NCBI RefSeq assembly: GCF_024349785.1
Contig: NZ_AP018817.1
Location: 3,503,501 to 3,567,500 of the forward strand
DNA: 64,000 nucleotides
Direction: 5' to 3'
Source of the DNA: Sphingomonas bisphenolicum
Lineage (GTDB): Bacteria; Pseudomonadota; Alphaproteobacteria; Sphingomonadales; Sphingomonadaceae
Shown here: positions 25,840-35,787 of the stretch, piece after piece
How the letters are laid out: every line of letters starts with the position of its first letter
How positions within the stretch are numbered: position 1 is the first letter of the stretch
Program-made: the position numbers and the translations under genes
The notes under the pieces: generated by a model
What the model saw: only the letters and a program-made list of their open reading frames with translations
Database searches by the model: none
Told to the model about the DNA's origin: nothing

Positions 25840-27102
25840 ATGACCGACGCTGCCGCCACCGCGAACGATGCGCATACCCCGGCCGAAACGCCCGCTCCGC
25901 GCGACCTGTTTTCCAAATTCGACGCCCTGATCGCCGAGCGCGAGGCGCTGCTGGCGACGGGCGTGCGCGATCCCTTCGCCATCGTGATGGACGAGGTGAA
26001 GTCGCCGACCCAGGCCGTCATCAAGGGCAAGGACACGATCCTGCTCGGCACCTATAATTATATGGGCATGACGTTCGACCCGGACGTGGTCGCGGCCGGC
26101 AAGAAGGCGCTGGACGAATTCGGCGCCGGCACCACCGGCAGCCGCGTGCTGAACGGCACCTATCAGGGCCATGCCGAAGTCGAGACGGCGCTGCGCGAAT
26201 TTTATGGCACCAGCGGCGCGATGGTCTTTTCGACCGGATACCAGGCCAATCTGGGCGTGATTTCGACGCTGGCGGGCAAGGGCGACTATGTCATCCTGGA
26301 CGCCGACAGCCATGCGTCCATCTATGACGGTTGTTTCCTGGGCGACGCGGAGATCGTCCGCTTTCGCCACAACAGCGTCGAGGATCTGGGCAAACGCCTG
26401 GCCCGCCTGCCCGCCGACGCACTGAAGCTGGTGGTGCTGGAAGGCGTCTATTCGATGCTGGGCGACGTCGCCCCCCTGCCCGAGATGGTGGCGGCCGTGC
26501 GCCAGCATCCCAACTGCATGATCCTGGTGGACGAAGCCCATGGCATGGGCTTTTTTGGCAAACATGGCCGGGGCGTCTATGAGGAACAGGGCGTCGAGGC
26601 CGATGTCGATTTCGTCGTCGGCACCTTCTCCAAATCGGTCGGCACGGTCGGCGGCTTCTGCGTCTCCAACCATCCCAAGTTCGAGATTTTGCGCCTCGTC
26701 TGCCGCCCCTATGTCTTCACCGCCTCGCTGCCGCCCAGCGTCGTGGCGACCGCGGCGACGAGCATACGCAAGCTGATGCATGCGAGCGACAAGCGCGCCC
26801 ATCTGTGGAAGAACAGCCAGCGGCTGCACAAGGGGCTGACCGACCTCGGCTTCACCCTGGGCACCAAGACGCCGCAGTCGGCGATCATCGCCGTGATCCT
26901 GACCGACCAGACCCAGGCGGTCGCGATGTGGCAGACGCTGCTGGAACTGGGCCTCTACGTCAACATGGCACGCCCGCCCGCGACCCCGGCCGGCACCTTC
27001 CTGCTGCGTTGCTCGCTGTGCGCCGAACATAGCGACGAACAGGTCGAACAGATCATCGGCATGTTCAAAGCCGCAGGCAAAGCGACCGGAGCGATCGGCT
27101 GA
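25840..27102 (+). CDS. spt: Serine palmitoyltransferase
   Basis: The 420-residue PLP enzyme condenses L-serine with a palmitoyl thioester to 3-ketodihydrosphingosine, the committed step of sphingolipid synthesis in the cytoplasm. The alpha-oxoamine synthase features are LGTYNYMGM, GTTGSRVLNGTYQGH, DADSHAS (His159 stacking on PLP), VDEAHGMG (Asp231, His234), the Schiff-base Lys265 in GTFSKSVG, and Arg378 in MARPPATPAG. Length and these positions are as I recall for the Sphingomonas paucimobilis enzyme, and much of the sequence is near-identical. It follows the acyl carrier protein gene and a repeat element; other sphingolipid genes are not adjacent. Confidence 0.97.
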   Translation: MTDAAATANDAHTPAETPAPRDLFSKFDALIAEREALLATGVRDPFAIVMDEVKSPTQAVIKGKDTILLGTYNYMGMTFDPDVVAAGKKALDEFGAGTTGSRVLNGTYQGHAEVETALREFYGTSGAMVFSTGYQANLGVISTLAGKGDYVILDADSHASIYDGCFLGDAEIVRFRHNSVEDLGKRLARLPADALKLVVLEGVYSMLGDVAPLPEMVAAVRQHPNCMILVDEAHGMGFFGKHGRGVYEEQGVEADVDFVVGTFSKSVGTVGGFCVSNHPKFEILRLVCRPYVFTASLPPSVVATAATSIRKLMHASDKRAHLWKNSQRLHKGLTDLGFTLGTKTPQSAIIAVILTDQTQAVAMWQTLLELGLYVNMARPPATPAGTFLLRCSLCAEHSDEQVEQIIGMFKAAGKATGAIG

Positions 27103-27226
27103 TCGCCGGCAGTCGCGGCGCCAAAGCGCCCGATCGAGGCGTTTGCACGACGGAATGACGTCATTTTACGGAACTTTTTACCCGCGATATTTCGCGGTTA
27201 ATGTTGTTCGTCTAGTGTAACGGTCC

Positions 27227-29260
27227 ATGGCCGACAGCGACCATCAGTTTGAACGGGATCCGGAAGGGTGGGCCAGAAGCTGGCGCGCGCTGACGCGGCG
27301 CGTCCTGCCGCTGCTACTGGCCGCCTTGCTGATCGGATCGCTGGGCGCGCTGCTCTACAGCGCCAGCAACGCGTCGCAGGACCATGCGCAGGCGCTTGCC
27401 GAACAGCAGAGCAGCTTCGAGGTAATCGCGCTGGCGCGCGGTTTCGAGGCGCGCATGGCCCGCGCCGAAGTGACGCTGGCGCGCTATGTCATCAGCCTCG
27501 ATCCCGACACAGGACGGCTGTTTCAGGATCAGTGGCGCGGCGCCGCCAGCCAGTTGAAGGCGCTGACCTACGCCACGCGCCGGTCGGGCTGGCAGCATGG
27601 CAATGTCGAAGCGCTGCATTATGCCTTCATCCAACGCGGCAAGACGCTGAGCGAGATCGGCCTGCGCACCACCTACGACCAGAAAATGGCGGCGCTGGGC
27701 CGCTTTCACCAGGCCGGAAAGAGCCAGGATCTGCGCCGTATCACCGCCCTGCTCGACCTGGTCATCAAGGCGGAGAATGACCGGCTGCGCGAACGCAGCC
27801 TGGCGGTGACTCTGGCGGGCGACCGCAGCGAATGGGTGGGCAAGACGTCGCGGCTGGTCGGGCTGGCGATGCTGGTGTGCATATTGTTCGGCGTCTGGTT
27901 CGCCAACACGGCCTTTCGCGAACGACGGACGGCGCGGCGGCTGGCGGAGGCGGAAACAGAGCGGGCCGACCGGCTGGAGGCGGCGGTCGCAGCGCGCACG
28001 GCCGAGCTGTCCGACGCTTATGACCAGTTGAAGCGGGAATCGGCGGAGCGGGCCGCGGCCGAACATGATCTGCGCCAGATGCAGAAGATGGACGCGGTGG
28101 GCCAGTTGACCGGCGGCATCGCCCATGATTTCAACAATATGCTGGCGGTCGTGGTCGGCGGACTGGAACTGGCCAAGCGCAAGTTCCGGCTGAAGCCCGA
28201 AGAGGCCAGCCGGCATCTGGACAATGCGATGGAGGGCGCCAATCGCGCGTCCGCGCTGACGCGCCGGTTGCTGGCCTTCGCCCGATCCGAACCCTTGCTG
28301 CCCAGCGCGGTCGATCCCGATGCGCTGTTGTCGGGCATGGCCGACCTGATCGACCGCACCATCGGTGACCAGATCACCGTCCGCTTCGCCCAGGGGGCGA
28401 GCGACTGGCGCATTTTCGTCGACCAGCATCAGATGGAAAATGCGATCCTGAACCTGTGCGTCAACGCGCGCGATGCCATGGATGGACGCGGGCAACTGAC
28501 GCTGGCGACCGGCCAGACGGCGCTGGCGGCGGGCGAGATCGGCGAATGCGCGGCGGGCGACTATGTCACCGTGACCGTTATCGACGATGGATGCGGCATG
28601 ACGCCCGATGTGCTGGCGCGCGTGTTCGAACCCTTCTTCACCACCAAGCCGGTGGGCAAGGGCACGGGCCTGGGCCTCAGCCAGATTTTCGGCTTCGTCC
28701 GCCAATGCCGCGGCGAGGTGCGCATCGAATCGGCGCCGGGCGAGGGTAGCAGCGTGCATCTCTACCTGCCGCGGTCCGTCGTGGAGGGCGAAGTCGCCAA
28801 TGCCGAGGTCAGCTTCGCGCGCGCGCCGGTCGAACAGCCGCCGACCCGCATCCTGGTGGTGGAGGACGATCCGCGCGTACTGAACCAGACGATGGCGGCG
28901 CTTAGCGAGCTGGGCCACCTGCCGATCGCCTGCGACCATCCGGCCAAAGCGGCGAAATTGCTGGCCAATAATGGCGACGTCGGCCTGATCATCAGCGACG
29001 TGCTGATGCCCGACATGACCGGGCCGGAAATGGTGAAGGCGCTGCCGGCCCGTTTCCGCCACCTGCCCGTGCTGTTCGTCACGGGCTATGCCGGCGACGC
29101 CAATGACAGCGCCGATTTCGAGGGGCATCTGGTGCTGCGCAAGCCCTACACGCTGATGGCGCTGGGGCAGGCATTGGCGACGACGCTCGGCGGGCAAGCG
29201 CTTTACGGGCAATCCCTCAGCGAATCGCACCACCCCGGAACAGCCGCGGCAGCAGAGTGA
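27227..29260 (+). CDS. Membrane-bound hybrid sensor histidine kinase
   Basis: The 677-residue protein has TM1 (about 24-46, [19 protein letters not shown]) and a periplasmic domain of about 160 residues resembling a CHASE3-type helical sensor. TM2 (about 208-228) and a coiled coil (about 232-285) follow. The HisKA H-box is [15 protein letters not shown] (His300), the ATPase has [16 protein letters not shown] and [15 protein letters not shown], and the receiver has Asp591 (ISDVLMPD) and Lys639 (LRKPY). Its catalytic core strongly resembles that of the kinase at 20673-22283. The last 44 bases overlap the convergent gene's 3' end. The signal is unknown. Confidence 0.94.
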   Translation: MADSDHQFERDPEGWARSWRALTRRVLPLLLAALLIGSLGALLYSASNASQDHAQALAEQQSSFEVIALARGFEARMARAEVTLARYVISLDPDTGRLFQDQWRGAASQLKALTYATRRSGWQHGNVEALHYAFIQRGKTLSEIGLRTTYDQKMAALGRFHQAGKSQDLRRITALLDLVIKAENDRLRERSLAVTLAGDRSEWVGKTSRLVGLAMLVCILFGVWFANTAFRERRTARRLAEAETERADRLEAAVAARTAELSDAYDQLKRESAERAAAEHDLRQMQKMDAVGQLTGGIAHDFNNMLAVVVGGLELAKRKFRLKPEEASRHLDNAMEGANRASALTRRLLAFARSEPLLPSAVDPDALLSGMADLIDRTIGDQITVRFAQGASDWRIFVDQHQMENAILNLCVNARDAMDGRGQLTLATGQTALAAGEIGECAAGDYVTVTVIDDGCGMTPDVLARVFEPFFTTKPVGKGTGLGLSQIFGFVRQCRGEVRIESAPGEGSSVHLYLPRSVVEGEVANAEVSFARAPVEQPPTRILVVEDDPRVLNQTMAALSELGHLPIACDHPAKAAKLLANNGDVGLIISDVLMPDMTGPEMVKALPARFRHLPVLFVTGYAGDANDSADFEGHLVLRKPYTLMALGQALATTLGGQALYGQSLSESHHPGTAAAAE

Positions 29261-30095
29261 GCGCGCCCAGCAGCGGCCAGCGCCGTTGCCAGGGTTTGAT
29301 CGCGATCTGCGTACCGGCATGGCGATTGATCTTCCACGCCAGATAATCGATGCCGCCGGCATAGGTGAAGCTGGCCTTGGCCAGGCGGATCACGGACAGC
29401 CGTTTGCCGCGGCGCTGGAGACCGCGCCAGCGCGCGGGCGCGTCCGCCGGCGAGGACGGCAGGCCATCGGCCAGCGCGGCCTCCCCTACGCGGCGATAGC
29501 GTTCCGGATCGGCATCGACGATCGAGAGCGAGCGGCCCTTTTTCTCGGCACGCAGCTCCGCATTATAGGTGAGGGTGAAGCCGGTCCGCCACAAGACGAG
29601 CGCATCGCCCTGCCCCTCCGCCATCGGCCGCGCCAGCGCGAGCAGGGTCGGCGCAGCCTGCGCAACCGCGGCCACGGCCCGCTGGCGAGCGAGATCGTCG
29701 GCGGCCCAGAGCAGGCGCGAAGGCTGGGCGAAGCGCGCCCAGACCGAGACATTGTCGGCCTCCATGCCGTTCAACCGGGCGAAGTCGGCTTCGGACAGGA
29801 CCGCATATTTGGCGATCAGGCCCTGATGCTCGAAGGGAAAGACATTGGGCGGGATCAGGCGATTGGCACGCGCCAGCCAGCTTTGGCCATAGGCGGCGGG
29901 ATAGTCCGACACGATCAGGTAGAAATCGAGCATCAGCCCTTCGAGATTTTGCTCGCGCAGGCAGGAGCCGTAGAAAAGAACAGCGCGGGCGGCCTGCGGA
30001 TATTTCGCCGCGAGCGCCCCCGCCATCGCCGCCGCGCGGGGATCGGCCGGGGCGCTCAGTTCCGCGGTGACGAGGGGAAGAAGCTGGCTGGGCAT
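29217..30095 (-). CDS. Uncharacterised protein with nucleotidyltransferase-like (Tam41-like?) motif
   Basis: The 292-residue protein contains AVLFYGSCLREQ and MLDFYLIVSDYPAAYG, a GS-x-D-type arrangement like the nucleotidyltransferase fold. The following PPNVFPFEHQGLIAKYAVLS segment recalls Mmp37/Tam41, the CDP-diacylglycerol synthase of mitochondria. This similarity is from memory of motifs and is not proven. No signal peptide is evident; the C-terminus is basic and ends [12 protein letters not shown]. The ATG at 30095 is preferred to a TTG 12 bases earlier. It is the last gene of the minus-strand set headed by gcvT, and lies close to spt, so a role in lipid headgroup chemistry is possible but unproven. 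Confidence 0.6.
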   Translation of the reverse strand: MPSQLLPLVTAELSAPADPRAAAMAGALAAKYPQAARAVLFYGSCLREQNLEGLMLDFYLIVSDYPAAYGQSWLARANRLIPPNVFPFEHQGLIAKYAVLSEADFARLNGMEADNVSVWARFAQPSRLLWAADDLARQRAVAAVAQAAPTLLALARPMAEGQGDALVLWRTGFTLTYNAELRAEKKGRSLSIVDADPERYRRVGEAALADGLPSSPADAPARWRGLQRRGKRLSVIRLAKASFTYAGGIDYLAWKINRHAGTQIAIKPWQRRWPLLGALTLLPRLFRGGAIR

Positions 30096-30125
30096 TGGAC
30101 CGTTCAAAAAGGCTTTGACCCGTGT

Positions 30126-30773
30126 CTAGAGCCATCCCTTACGAAAGAGCAATGACAGGTTGTTCGCGGGCATGTCGACAAGGCGATCAAGGCCCAGGCC
30201 CTGCGCGTCCGCCGCCGCGACCACGTCCTCCACCGATCGCAGCCCCCAGCGCGGATCGCGGGCCTTGAGCGAGGCATCGAAGGCAAGGTTGCTGGGTGCG
30301 GTGTCGACGCCCGCGCGCGCATAGGGACCGTAGAGATAGAGGAAGCCGCCGGGCGACAGCGCCTCCCCTGCCCCCTTGAGCAATCCCAGCGTCGCTTGCC
30401 ACGGGGCGATGTGGATCATGTTGATGCAGAGGATCGCATCGGCCTGGGCGTTCGGCCATTCGCCCGTCGCGTCCAGCCGGATCGGTGGACGGAGATTGGA
30501 CAGGTCCGCTTCGGCGCGCCATGCGGCGATCGAGGCGAGCGCGGCGGGATCGGGATCGCTCGGCTGCCAGTCGAGCGAGGGGAAGGCGACAGCGAAGTGG
30601 ACAGCATGTTCGCCGCTCCCGCTCGCCACCTCCAGCACCAGACCGGAGGACGGGAGCTGGTCGCGCAAGACCGCGACGATGGCGTCGCGGTTGCGCTCGG
30701 TCGCGGGCGCGTAGCGTTTATCCGCGACGGCGGGGCCGGAACCGGGTTCCCACGGCTCCGGCCTGTCGATCAT
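30126..30773 (-). CDS. DUF938 family SAM-dependent methyltransferase-like protein
   Basis: The 215-residue protein opens ADKRYAPATERNRDAIVAVL and has the SAM-binding motif VLEVASGSGEHAVHFA (about residues 45-60), then CINMIHIAPWQATLGL and YLYGPYARAG, the hallmarks of DUF938 (PF06080). The substrate is unknown. Its ATG overlaps the gcvPB stop (ATGA), so it is translated with the glycine cleavage operon; SAM and one-carbon metabolism offer a loose link. Confidence 0.9.
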   Translation of the reverse strand: MIDRPEPWEPGSGPAVADKRYAPATERNRDAIVAVLRDQLPSSGLVLEVASGSGEHAVHFAVAFPSLDWQPSDPDPAALASIAAWRAEADLSNLRPPIRLDATGEWPNAQADAILCINMIHIAPWQATLGLLKGAGEALSPGGFLYLYGPYARAGVDTAPSNLAFDASLKARDPRWGLRSVEDVVAAADAQGLGLDRLVDMPANNLSLLFRKGWL

Positions 30774-32344
30774 TCGGCAGCGACCGCCAGCGCAGGGTCG
30801 GTCCAGGTGAGGACCGGCTTGCGCGCCGCGAGGGTTTCGTCGAGCCGCCGGCGCGGCGCGTGATAGGGCGCACCCTTGAGCGCTTCGTCCCCCGCCTTGG
30901 CGCGTTCGGCGAGGCTGCGCAGCGCCAGGATGAACTGGTCCAGCGCCGCCTTGCTTTCGGTTTCGGTCGGTTCGACCAGCATCGCGCCATGGACGACCAG
31001 CGGGAAATACATGGTCATCGGGTGGAAGCCTTCGTCGATCAGCCCCTTGGCGATGTCGAGCGTGGTGAAGCCCTCGGCCAGCCCCTTGTCGCTGAACAGC
31101 GCCTCATGCATGCAGGGGCCGCTGTCGCCGAAGGGGGCGTCCAGCACATCGTCCAGACTGCGCAATATATAGTTGGCGTTGAGGACGGCGTCCTCCGCCA
31201 CCTGGCGCAGGCCGTCCGCGCCGTGGGACAGGATATAGGCCAGCGCGCGGGTGAACATGCCCATCTGCCCATGGAAGGCCGACATGCGGCCGAAGCTCTG
31301 CGGCATTTCCTCACCGACATTCTCCTCCTCGATCAGGTGGATCGAGCCGTCCGCCATGCGCGCGGTATAGGGGAGCGGGCCGAAGGGCGAGAGCGCTTCG
31401 GACAGGACGACCGGGCCGGACCCGGGGCCGCCGCCGCCATGGGGGGTGGAGAAGGTCTTGTGCAGGTTGATATGCATGGCGTCGACGCCCAGATCGCCGG
31501 GGCGGACCCGGCCGACGATGGCGTTGAAGTTCGCGCCGTCGCAATAGACGAAGGCTCCGGCGGCGTGGACCGCGTCGGAAATAGTCTTCATGTCGCGTTC
31601 GAACAGGCCGCAGGTGTTGGGATTGGTGATCATCACCGCTGCGACGTCGGGGCCGAGGCGGGCCTTGAGCGCTTCCAGGTCCACGCGGCCTTCGGGGGTC
31701 GCGGGGATGTCCTCCACCTTGTATCCGCAGAAGGCGGCGGTGGCGGGGTTGGTGCCGTGCGCGCTTTCGGGGACCAGCACGACCTGACGCGCATCACCGC
31801 GCGCTTCCAGCGCGGCGCGAATGCAGAGCAGGCCGCACAGTTCGCCATGGGCGCCCGCCTTGGGCGTCATGGCCACGCCGTGCATGCCGGTCAGCTTGAT
31901 GAGCCATACTGCCAGTTCGTTGATGAGGCCCAGCGCGCCCTGCACGGTGGATTGGGGCGCGAGCGGGTGGAGGTCGGCGAAACCGGGCATCCGCGCGACC
32001 TTTTCATTGAGCCGCGGGTTGTGCTTCATGGTGCAGGAACCGAGCGGGAACAGGCCAAGGTCGATAGCGTAGTTCTGGCGCGACAGACGGGTGTAATGGC
32101 GCACCGTTTCCTGTTCCGACAGGCCCGGCAGGCCGATGGCGTCGGTGCGGGCGAGTTTGCCGAGGCGGCTGGCGACACTGGGTGCTGGCGCGAAATCGAC
32201 GCCGGTCGTAGCGGTCGAGCCGATCTCGAAGATCAGCGCCTCTTCCAGCATCAGGGCGCGATTGCCGGTGGCGGTTGCGGGGGCCATATGGGCTTCCTTG
32301 ACGGGTTCGGGCGCGGTGGGGCGACCTTCCTTGAGCATCGTCAT
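30770..32344 (-). CDS. gcvPB: Glycine dehydrogenase (decarboxylating) subunit 2
   Basis: The 524-residue protein carries the PLP lysine of the P-protein in [18 protein letters not shown] (Lys296). It also has [25 protein letters not shown] and [10 protein letters not shown], all typical of the C-terminal half of glycine dehydrogenase. With subunit 1 it decarboxylates glycine and passes the aminomethyl group to the lipoyl arm of GcvH. The two-subunit form is normal in many alphaproteobacteria. Its start overlaps the gcvPA stop (ATGA) and its stop overlaps the DUF938 start. Confidence 0.97.
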   Translation of the reverse strand: MTMLKEGRPTAPEPVKEAHMAPATATGNRALMLEEALIFEIGSTATTGVDFAPAPSVASRLGKLARTDAIGLPGLSEQETVRHYTRLSRQNYAIDLGLFPLGSCTMKHNPRLNEKVARMPGFADLHPLAPQSTVQGALGLINELAVWLIKLTGMHGVAMTPKAGAHGELCGLLCIRAALEARGDARQVVLVPESAHGTNPATAAFCGYKVEDIPATPEGRVDLEALKARLGPDVAAVMITNPNTCGLFERDMKTISDAVHAAGAFVYCDGANFNAIVGRVRPGDLGVDAMHINLHKTFSTPHGGGGPGSGPVVLSEALSPFGPLPYTARMADGSIHLIEEENVGEEMPQSFGRMSAFHGQMGMFTRALAYILSHGADGLRQVAEDAVLNANYILRSLDDVLDAPFGDSGPCMHEALFSDKGLAEGFTTLDIAKGLIDEGFHPMTMYFPLVVHGAMLVEPTETESKAALDQFILALRSLAERAKAGDEALKGAPYHAPRRRLDETLAARKPVLTWTDPALAVAAE

Positions 32345-33699
32345 GCCAGTTCCTCCTCCAGCGCTGCGGCAAGGCTTTCGATATCCTCCGCCGTGACGGT
32401 CTCCGTGACGGCGACGACAAGGCCGTTGCCGATCGCAGGCGTCTGCGGGAAGAGGCGGCCGAGCGAGACCCCGGCCAGCACGCCCTTGTCGGCCAGAGTG
32501 CGCACGACGTCGCGGGCGTCCTTCGACAGGATCAGGGTAAATTCGTTGAAGAAGCTGTCGTTGAGCAGCGTGACGCCCGGCACCTGGCTCAGGCGATCGG
32601 CGGCCTGCGCGGCCAGGCCATGATTCAGCGTTGCCAGTTCACGCAGGCCGCGTTCGCCCAGCAGGGTCATGTGGATGCTGAAGGCCAGCGCACAGAGACC
32701 CGAATTGGTGCAGATGTTCGACGTCGCCTTCTCGCGCCGGATATGCTGTTCGCGGGTGGAGAGGGTCAGCACGAAACCGCGCTTGCCCGCCGCGTCCACC
32801 GTCTCGCCACACAGGCGGCCGGGCATCTGGCGGACATATTTCTGCTTGCAGGCGAAGAGGCCGAGATAGGGGCCGCCGAACTGGAGGCCGACGCCGATCG
32901 ACTGGCCTTCGCCCACGACGATGTCCGCGCCCATATGGCCCGGCGCCTTGATCGCCCCCAGGGCGACGGGTTCGGTGACCACCGCGACCAGCAGCGCACC
33001 GGCTGCATGGGCGGCCTCGGCAAGCGGGGCCAGGTCGGCGATGCGGCCGAGAATGTCCGGATATTGGACCACGACGCAGCTCGTATCCTTGTCGATACTC
33101 GCGATCAGCGCGTCGATGTCGGTCGCGGCGTCCAATGCCGGGGCTTCATGCGCCAATGCGTCGCCGGTGAATTTCGCCATCGTCCTGGCGACCGAGACAT
33201 AATGAGGGTGCAGGCCGGACGACAGGATCGCCTTGCCGCGCTTGGTGATCCGGCGGGCCATGCCGATCGCTTCCCAGCAGGCGGTCGAGCCGTCATACAT
33301 GGAAGCGTTGGCGACGTCGCAGCCCAGCAGGCGCGCGACCTGCGTCTGGAATTCGAACAGCACCTGCAACGTGCCCTGCGCGATTTCCGGCTGATAGGGC
33401 GTGTAGGCGGTCAGAAACTCGCCGCGCTGGATCAGATGATCGACGCTGGCGGGGACATGATGCCTGTACGCGCCAGCGCCCAGGAAGAAGGGCGCCTCCC
33501 CCGCCGACAGATTTTTCCGCGCCAGCGCCGCCATATGACGCTCGACCGCCAGTTCGCTGGCATGATCCGGAAGGCCGGCGATGGTGCCGGTCAGGCGGGC
33601 TTCAGCGGGCACGTCCACGAAGAGGTCGTCGATCGACGCCGCGCCGATGACGGACAGCATCTCCTGCCGGTCGGTGTCGGTAAGGGGTAGGTAGCGCAT
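32341..33699 (-). CDS. gcvPA: Glycine dehydrogenase (decarboxylating) subunit 1
   Basis: The 452-residue protein starts [19 protein letters not shown] and contains [46 protein letters not shown] and the Gly-rich [12 protein letters not shown]. These are the conserved marks of the N-terminal half of the P-protein, which lacks the PLP lysine and pairs with GcvPB. It is separated from gcvH by a 207-bp gap filled with hairpins, unlike the tight junctions elsewhere in the operon. Confidence 0.97.
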   Translation of the reverse strand: MRYLPLTDTDRQEMLSVIGAASIDDLFVDVPAEARLTGTIAGLPDHASELAVERHMAALARKNLSAGEAPFFLGAGAYRHHVPASVDHLIQRGEFLTAYTPYQPEIAQGTLQVLFEFQTQVARLLGCDVANASMYDGSTACWEAIGMARRITKRGKAILSSGLHPHYVSVARTMAKFTGDALAHEAPALDAATDIDALIASIDKDTSCVVVQYPDILGRIADLAPLAEAAHAAGALLVAVVTEPVALGAIKAPGHMGADIVVGEGQSIGVGLQFGGPYLGLFACKQKYVRQMPGRLCGETVDAAGKRGFVLTLSTREQHIRREKATSNICTNSGLCALAFSIHMTLLGERGLRELATLNHGLAAQAADRLSQVPGVTLLNDSFFNEFTLILSKDARDVVRTLADKGVLAGVSLGRLFPQTPAIGNGLVVAVTETVTAEDIESLAAALEEELA

Positions 33700-33710
33700 T
33701 CTGCTTCTCC

Positions 33711-33894
33711 CCCCTCCTTTTTAGGGAGGGGTAAGGGGTGGGTCCGCCGCGCCAGCGGCGGCTCTTTAGGATAGGATTGAGGCTCCCTACGGTCGCCACC
33801 CACCCCGTTTTGCAGGTGAACAGCGCCCCGCGCTGTTCAGGTCAAGCCGGGGGCTTGACCGACCTGAAACGCCCCTCCCTTGAAAGGGAGGGGC
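33711..33894. repeat. Array of five consecutive hairpins between gcvH and gcvPA
   Basis: Exact inverted repeats are: CCCCTCC/GGAGGGG (33711-33731), CCGCCGC/GCGGCGG (33744-33761), GAACAGCG/CGCTGTTC (33818-33838), GGTCAAGCC/GGCTTGACC (33840-33860) and GCCCCTCCCTT/AAGGGAGGGGC (33871-33894). The outer two share the CCCCTCC arm. No open frame of note lies here. The array is inside the gcv operon, so it is expected in the mRNA. Confidence 0.85.
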
Positions 33895-33906
33895 TTATGT
33901 TGTGGG

Positions 33907-34278
33907 TTAGAGGCTCGCCACGAACTTCTTGTACGCCGCTTCGGTCATCAGGCCTTCCAGTTCGCTGGTGTCGGCGATGCGCAGCTTGAAGAACCAGCCA
34001 TCCTCTTCGGCGTCGCTGTTCACCAGCGCGGGTTCATCCTCCAGCGCGCTGTTGGATTCGACCACTTCGCCCGAGATCGGCGCATAGACGTCCGATGCGG
34101 CCTTGACCGATTCCACGACGGCGGCGTCGTCGCCCTTGTCGAAATTGGTGCCTTCGGCGGGCAGTTCGACGAATACGATGTCGCCCAACTGTTCCTGCGC
34201 ATAGTCGGTGATGCCGACGGTGGCGATTTCGCCCTCGACATCGATCCATTCATGTTCGTCGGTGAAATAACGGCTCAT
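33907..34278 (-). CDS. gcvH: Glycine cleavage system H protein
   Basis: The 123-residue protein starts [20 protein letters not shown] and has the lipoylation site [17 protein letters not shown] with Lys59. It shuttles the aminomethyl and hydrogen groups between P, T and L proteins. It is second in the operon, 26 bases after gcvT. Confidence 0.98.
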   Translation of the reverse strand: MSRYFTDEHEWIDVEGEIATVGITDYAQEQLGDIVFVELPAEGTNFDKGDDAAVVESVKAASDVYAPISGEVVESNSALEDEPALVNSDAEEDGWFFKLRIADTSELEGLMTEAAYKKFVASL

Positions 34279-34304
34279 GGATATACTCCCGTCGGTAAAG
34301 TGGA

Positions 34305-35456
34305 TCAGGCCTTGCGGCGATAGTGATGCGGAACGAACGGCATCGGCGCAACCACCGCGGCGATGCGCTTGCCCCGTACTTCGATTTCCAGCGCCTCGCC
34401 GATCACGGCATGGGGCAGGCTGACCCAGCCCATGGCGATCGGTGCGCCCACGGACGGCGCGAAGCCGCCGGAGGTAACTTCGCCCACCAGCACGTCGCCA
34501 GCATAGATTTGCGCGCCTTCGCGGGCCGGCAGGCGGCCTTCGATGGTCAGGCCCACCCGCCTGGAGCCCGGCCCGTCGGCCAGTTCCTTCGTCACGCGGG
34601 CATGACCGATGAAACCGCCTTCTTCGCGGCGGCGCTTCGGAATGGCAAAGCCCAGGTCCGCGCCGATCGTGCTGACCGCAGGCGACAGGTCATGGCCGTA
34701 GAGCGGCAGGCCGGCTTCCAGCCGCAGCGAATCGCGCGCGCCCAGGCCGATCGGCTTCACCTGCGGCAGCGCGCACAGCGCATCAGCGAGCAGGATGACG
34801 TCGTCGGCGGGGACGCTGATCTCGAACCCGTCCTCGCCGGTATAGCCCGACCGGCTGATCCACAGCGGGATGCCGCGCCAGGTGAAGGGTCCGGACTGCA
34901 TGAACAACAGGTCGGCGGTTTGCGGGATGAGCGTGGCGAGCGCCTCGCCCGCTTCCGGCCCCTGGAGCGCCAGCAGCGCCTGATCGGCCATGTGGTTCAT
35001 CACCACGGCGTCGGGCAGATGTTCGATCATCCAGCCGATATCGTCATATTTTGTCGCGCCGTTGACGACCATGTAGATGGCCGCGCCGTCGAAAGCGCCA
35101 TCCCCCAGGCGCGACACCATGAGATCGTCGAGGATGCCGCCCTCCTGATCGAGCAGCATCGAATAGCGCTGGCGAAAGGGCTTCAGCCCCTTGATATCGC
35201 TGGGCAACAGATATTCCAGCGCGTCATCGACGTTTTCGCCGGAAAAACTGAGCTGGCCCATATGGCTGACGTCGAACAGGCCGGCATGTTCGCGGGTCCA
35301 GGCATGTTCCGCCATGATGCCTTCATATTGGATCGGCATATGATAGCCGGCGAAGCCGACCATGCGCGCGCCACGGGCACGGTGCCAGGCATCGAGCGGC
35401 AGGGCCTCCAGCGGCAGTTCCTCTGCGATTGTGGCGATATCGTCATTGCCGGACAT
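34305..35456 (-). CDS. gcvT: Aminomethyltransferase (glycine cleavage T protein)
   Basis: The 383-residue protein contains [27 protein letters not shown], the [13 protein letters not shown] folate-site signature and [20 protein letters not shown], all standard for GcvT. It transfers the one-carbon unit to tetrahydrofolate and releases ammonia. It is first in the operon, directly after a tandem glycine riboswitch. An AAAGGA ribosome binding site precedes the ATG at 35456. Confidence 0.97.
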   Translation of the reverse strand: MSGNDDIATIAEELPLEALPLDAWHRARGARMVGFAGYHMPIQYEGIMAEHAWTREHAGLFDVSHMGQLSFSGENVDDALEYLLPSDIKGLKPFRQRYSMLLDQEGGILDDLMVSRLGDGAFDGAAIYMVVNGATKYDDIGWMIEHLPDAVVMNHMADQALLALQGPEAGEALATLIPQTADLLFMQSGPFTWRGIPLWISRSGYTGEDGFEISVPADDVILLADALCALPQVKPIGLGARDSLRLEAGLPLYGHDLSPAVSTIGADLGFAIPKRRREEGGFIGHARVTKELADGPGSRRVGLTIEGRLPAREGAQIYAGDVLVGEVTSGGFAPSVGAPIAMGWVSLPHAVIGEALEIEVRGKRIAAVVAPMPFVPHHYRRKA

Positions 35457-35531
35457 GAAGCGTCCTTTCCGTGCGGGGTTGATGGCGACCGATGCAAAGG
35501 CCCGGAGTCGGACCTGTCCTATCTGCCACCC

Positions 35532-35726
35532 CCTCTGTCACGGAACCTGAGAGCTTTGACCAGCGGCCTTGCGGCCACATGGCTTACCCCTTCGGTGGGA
35601 CAGTCATGCGACTGTCCGCTTTCCAGAGTGCCTTGCGCGCGATGCGGTCCTTTGACCTGAGAGATTCCGGGGCGGTTGCTCCTTCGGTGACGGGGTGGCC
35701 TCCAAGGCTTCCCATGCTCTCCCGCA
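35532..35726 (-). promoter_or_regulatory. Tandem glycine riboswitch upstream of gcvT
   Basis: Read on the minus strand, aptamer 1 runs from GCGGGAGAGC (35725 down) through CACCGAAGGAGCAACC to AATCTCTCAGGTCAAAGGAC. Aptamer 2 runs from ACTCTGGAAAGCGGACAG through CACCGAAGGGGTAAGCC to CAAAGCTCTCAGGTTCC, closing with ACAGAGG near 35532. Both have the conserved CACCGAAGG and CTCTCAGG cores of the gcvT RNA motif. Glycine binding would switch on the cleavage operon. The remaining 75 bases to gcvT are the expression platform. Confidence 0.93.
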
Positions 35727-35787
35727 TCATGCCCGACGAACGAATCCGCCGGAGACGTGTCCGCATTGCGTCAATCGCAGGGGCGCG

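Noticed and set aside
27314..29362. A minus-strand open frame of about 680 codons opposite the membrane kinase gene
   Set aside because: It is fully antisense to a gene with clear kinase motifs, its translation is Arg/Gln/His-rich without domains, and it has no ribosome binding site.
30485..32623. A plus-strand open frame of about 710 codons opposite gcvPB
   Set aside because: It mirrors the codon phase of gcvPB, has Arg/Gly/Asp/His-rich low-complexity translation and no family motif. GC-rich genes generate such antisense frames.
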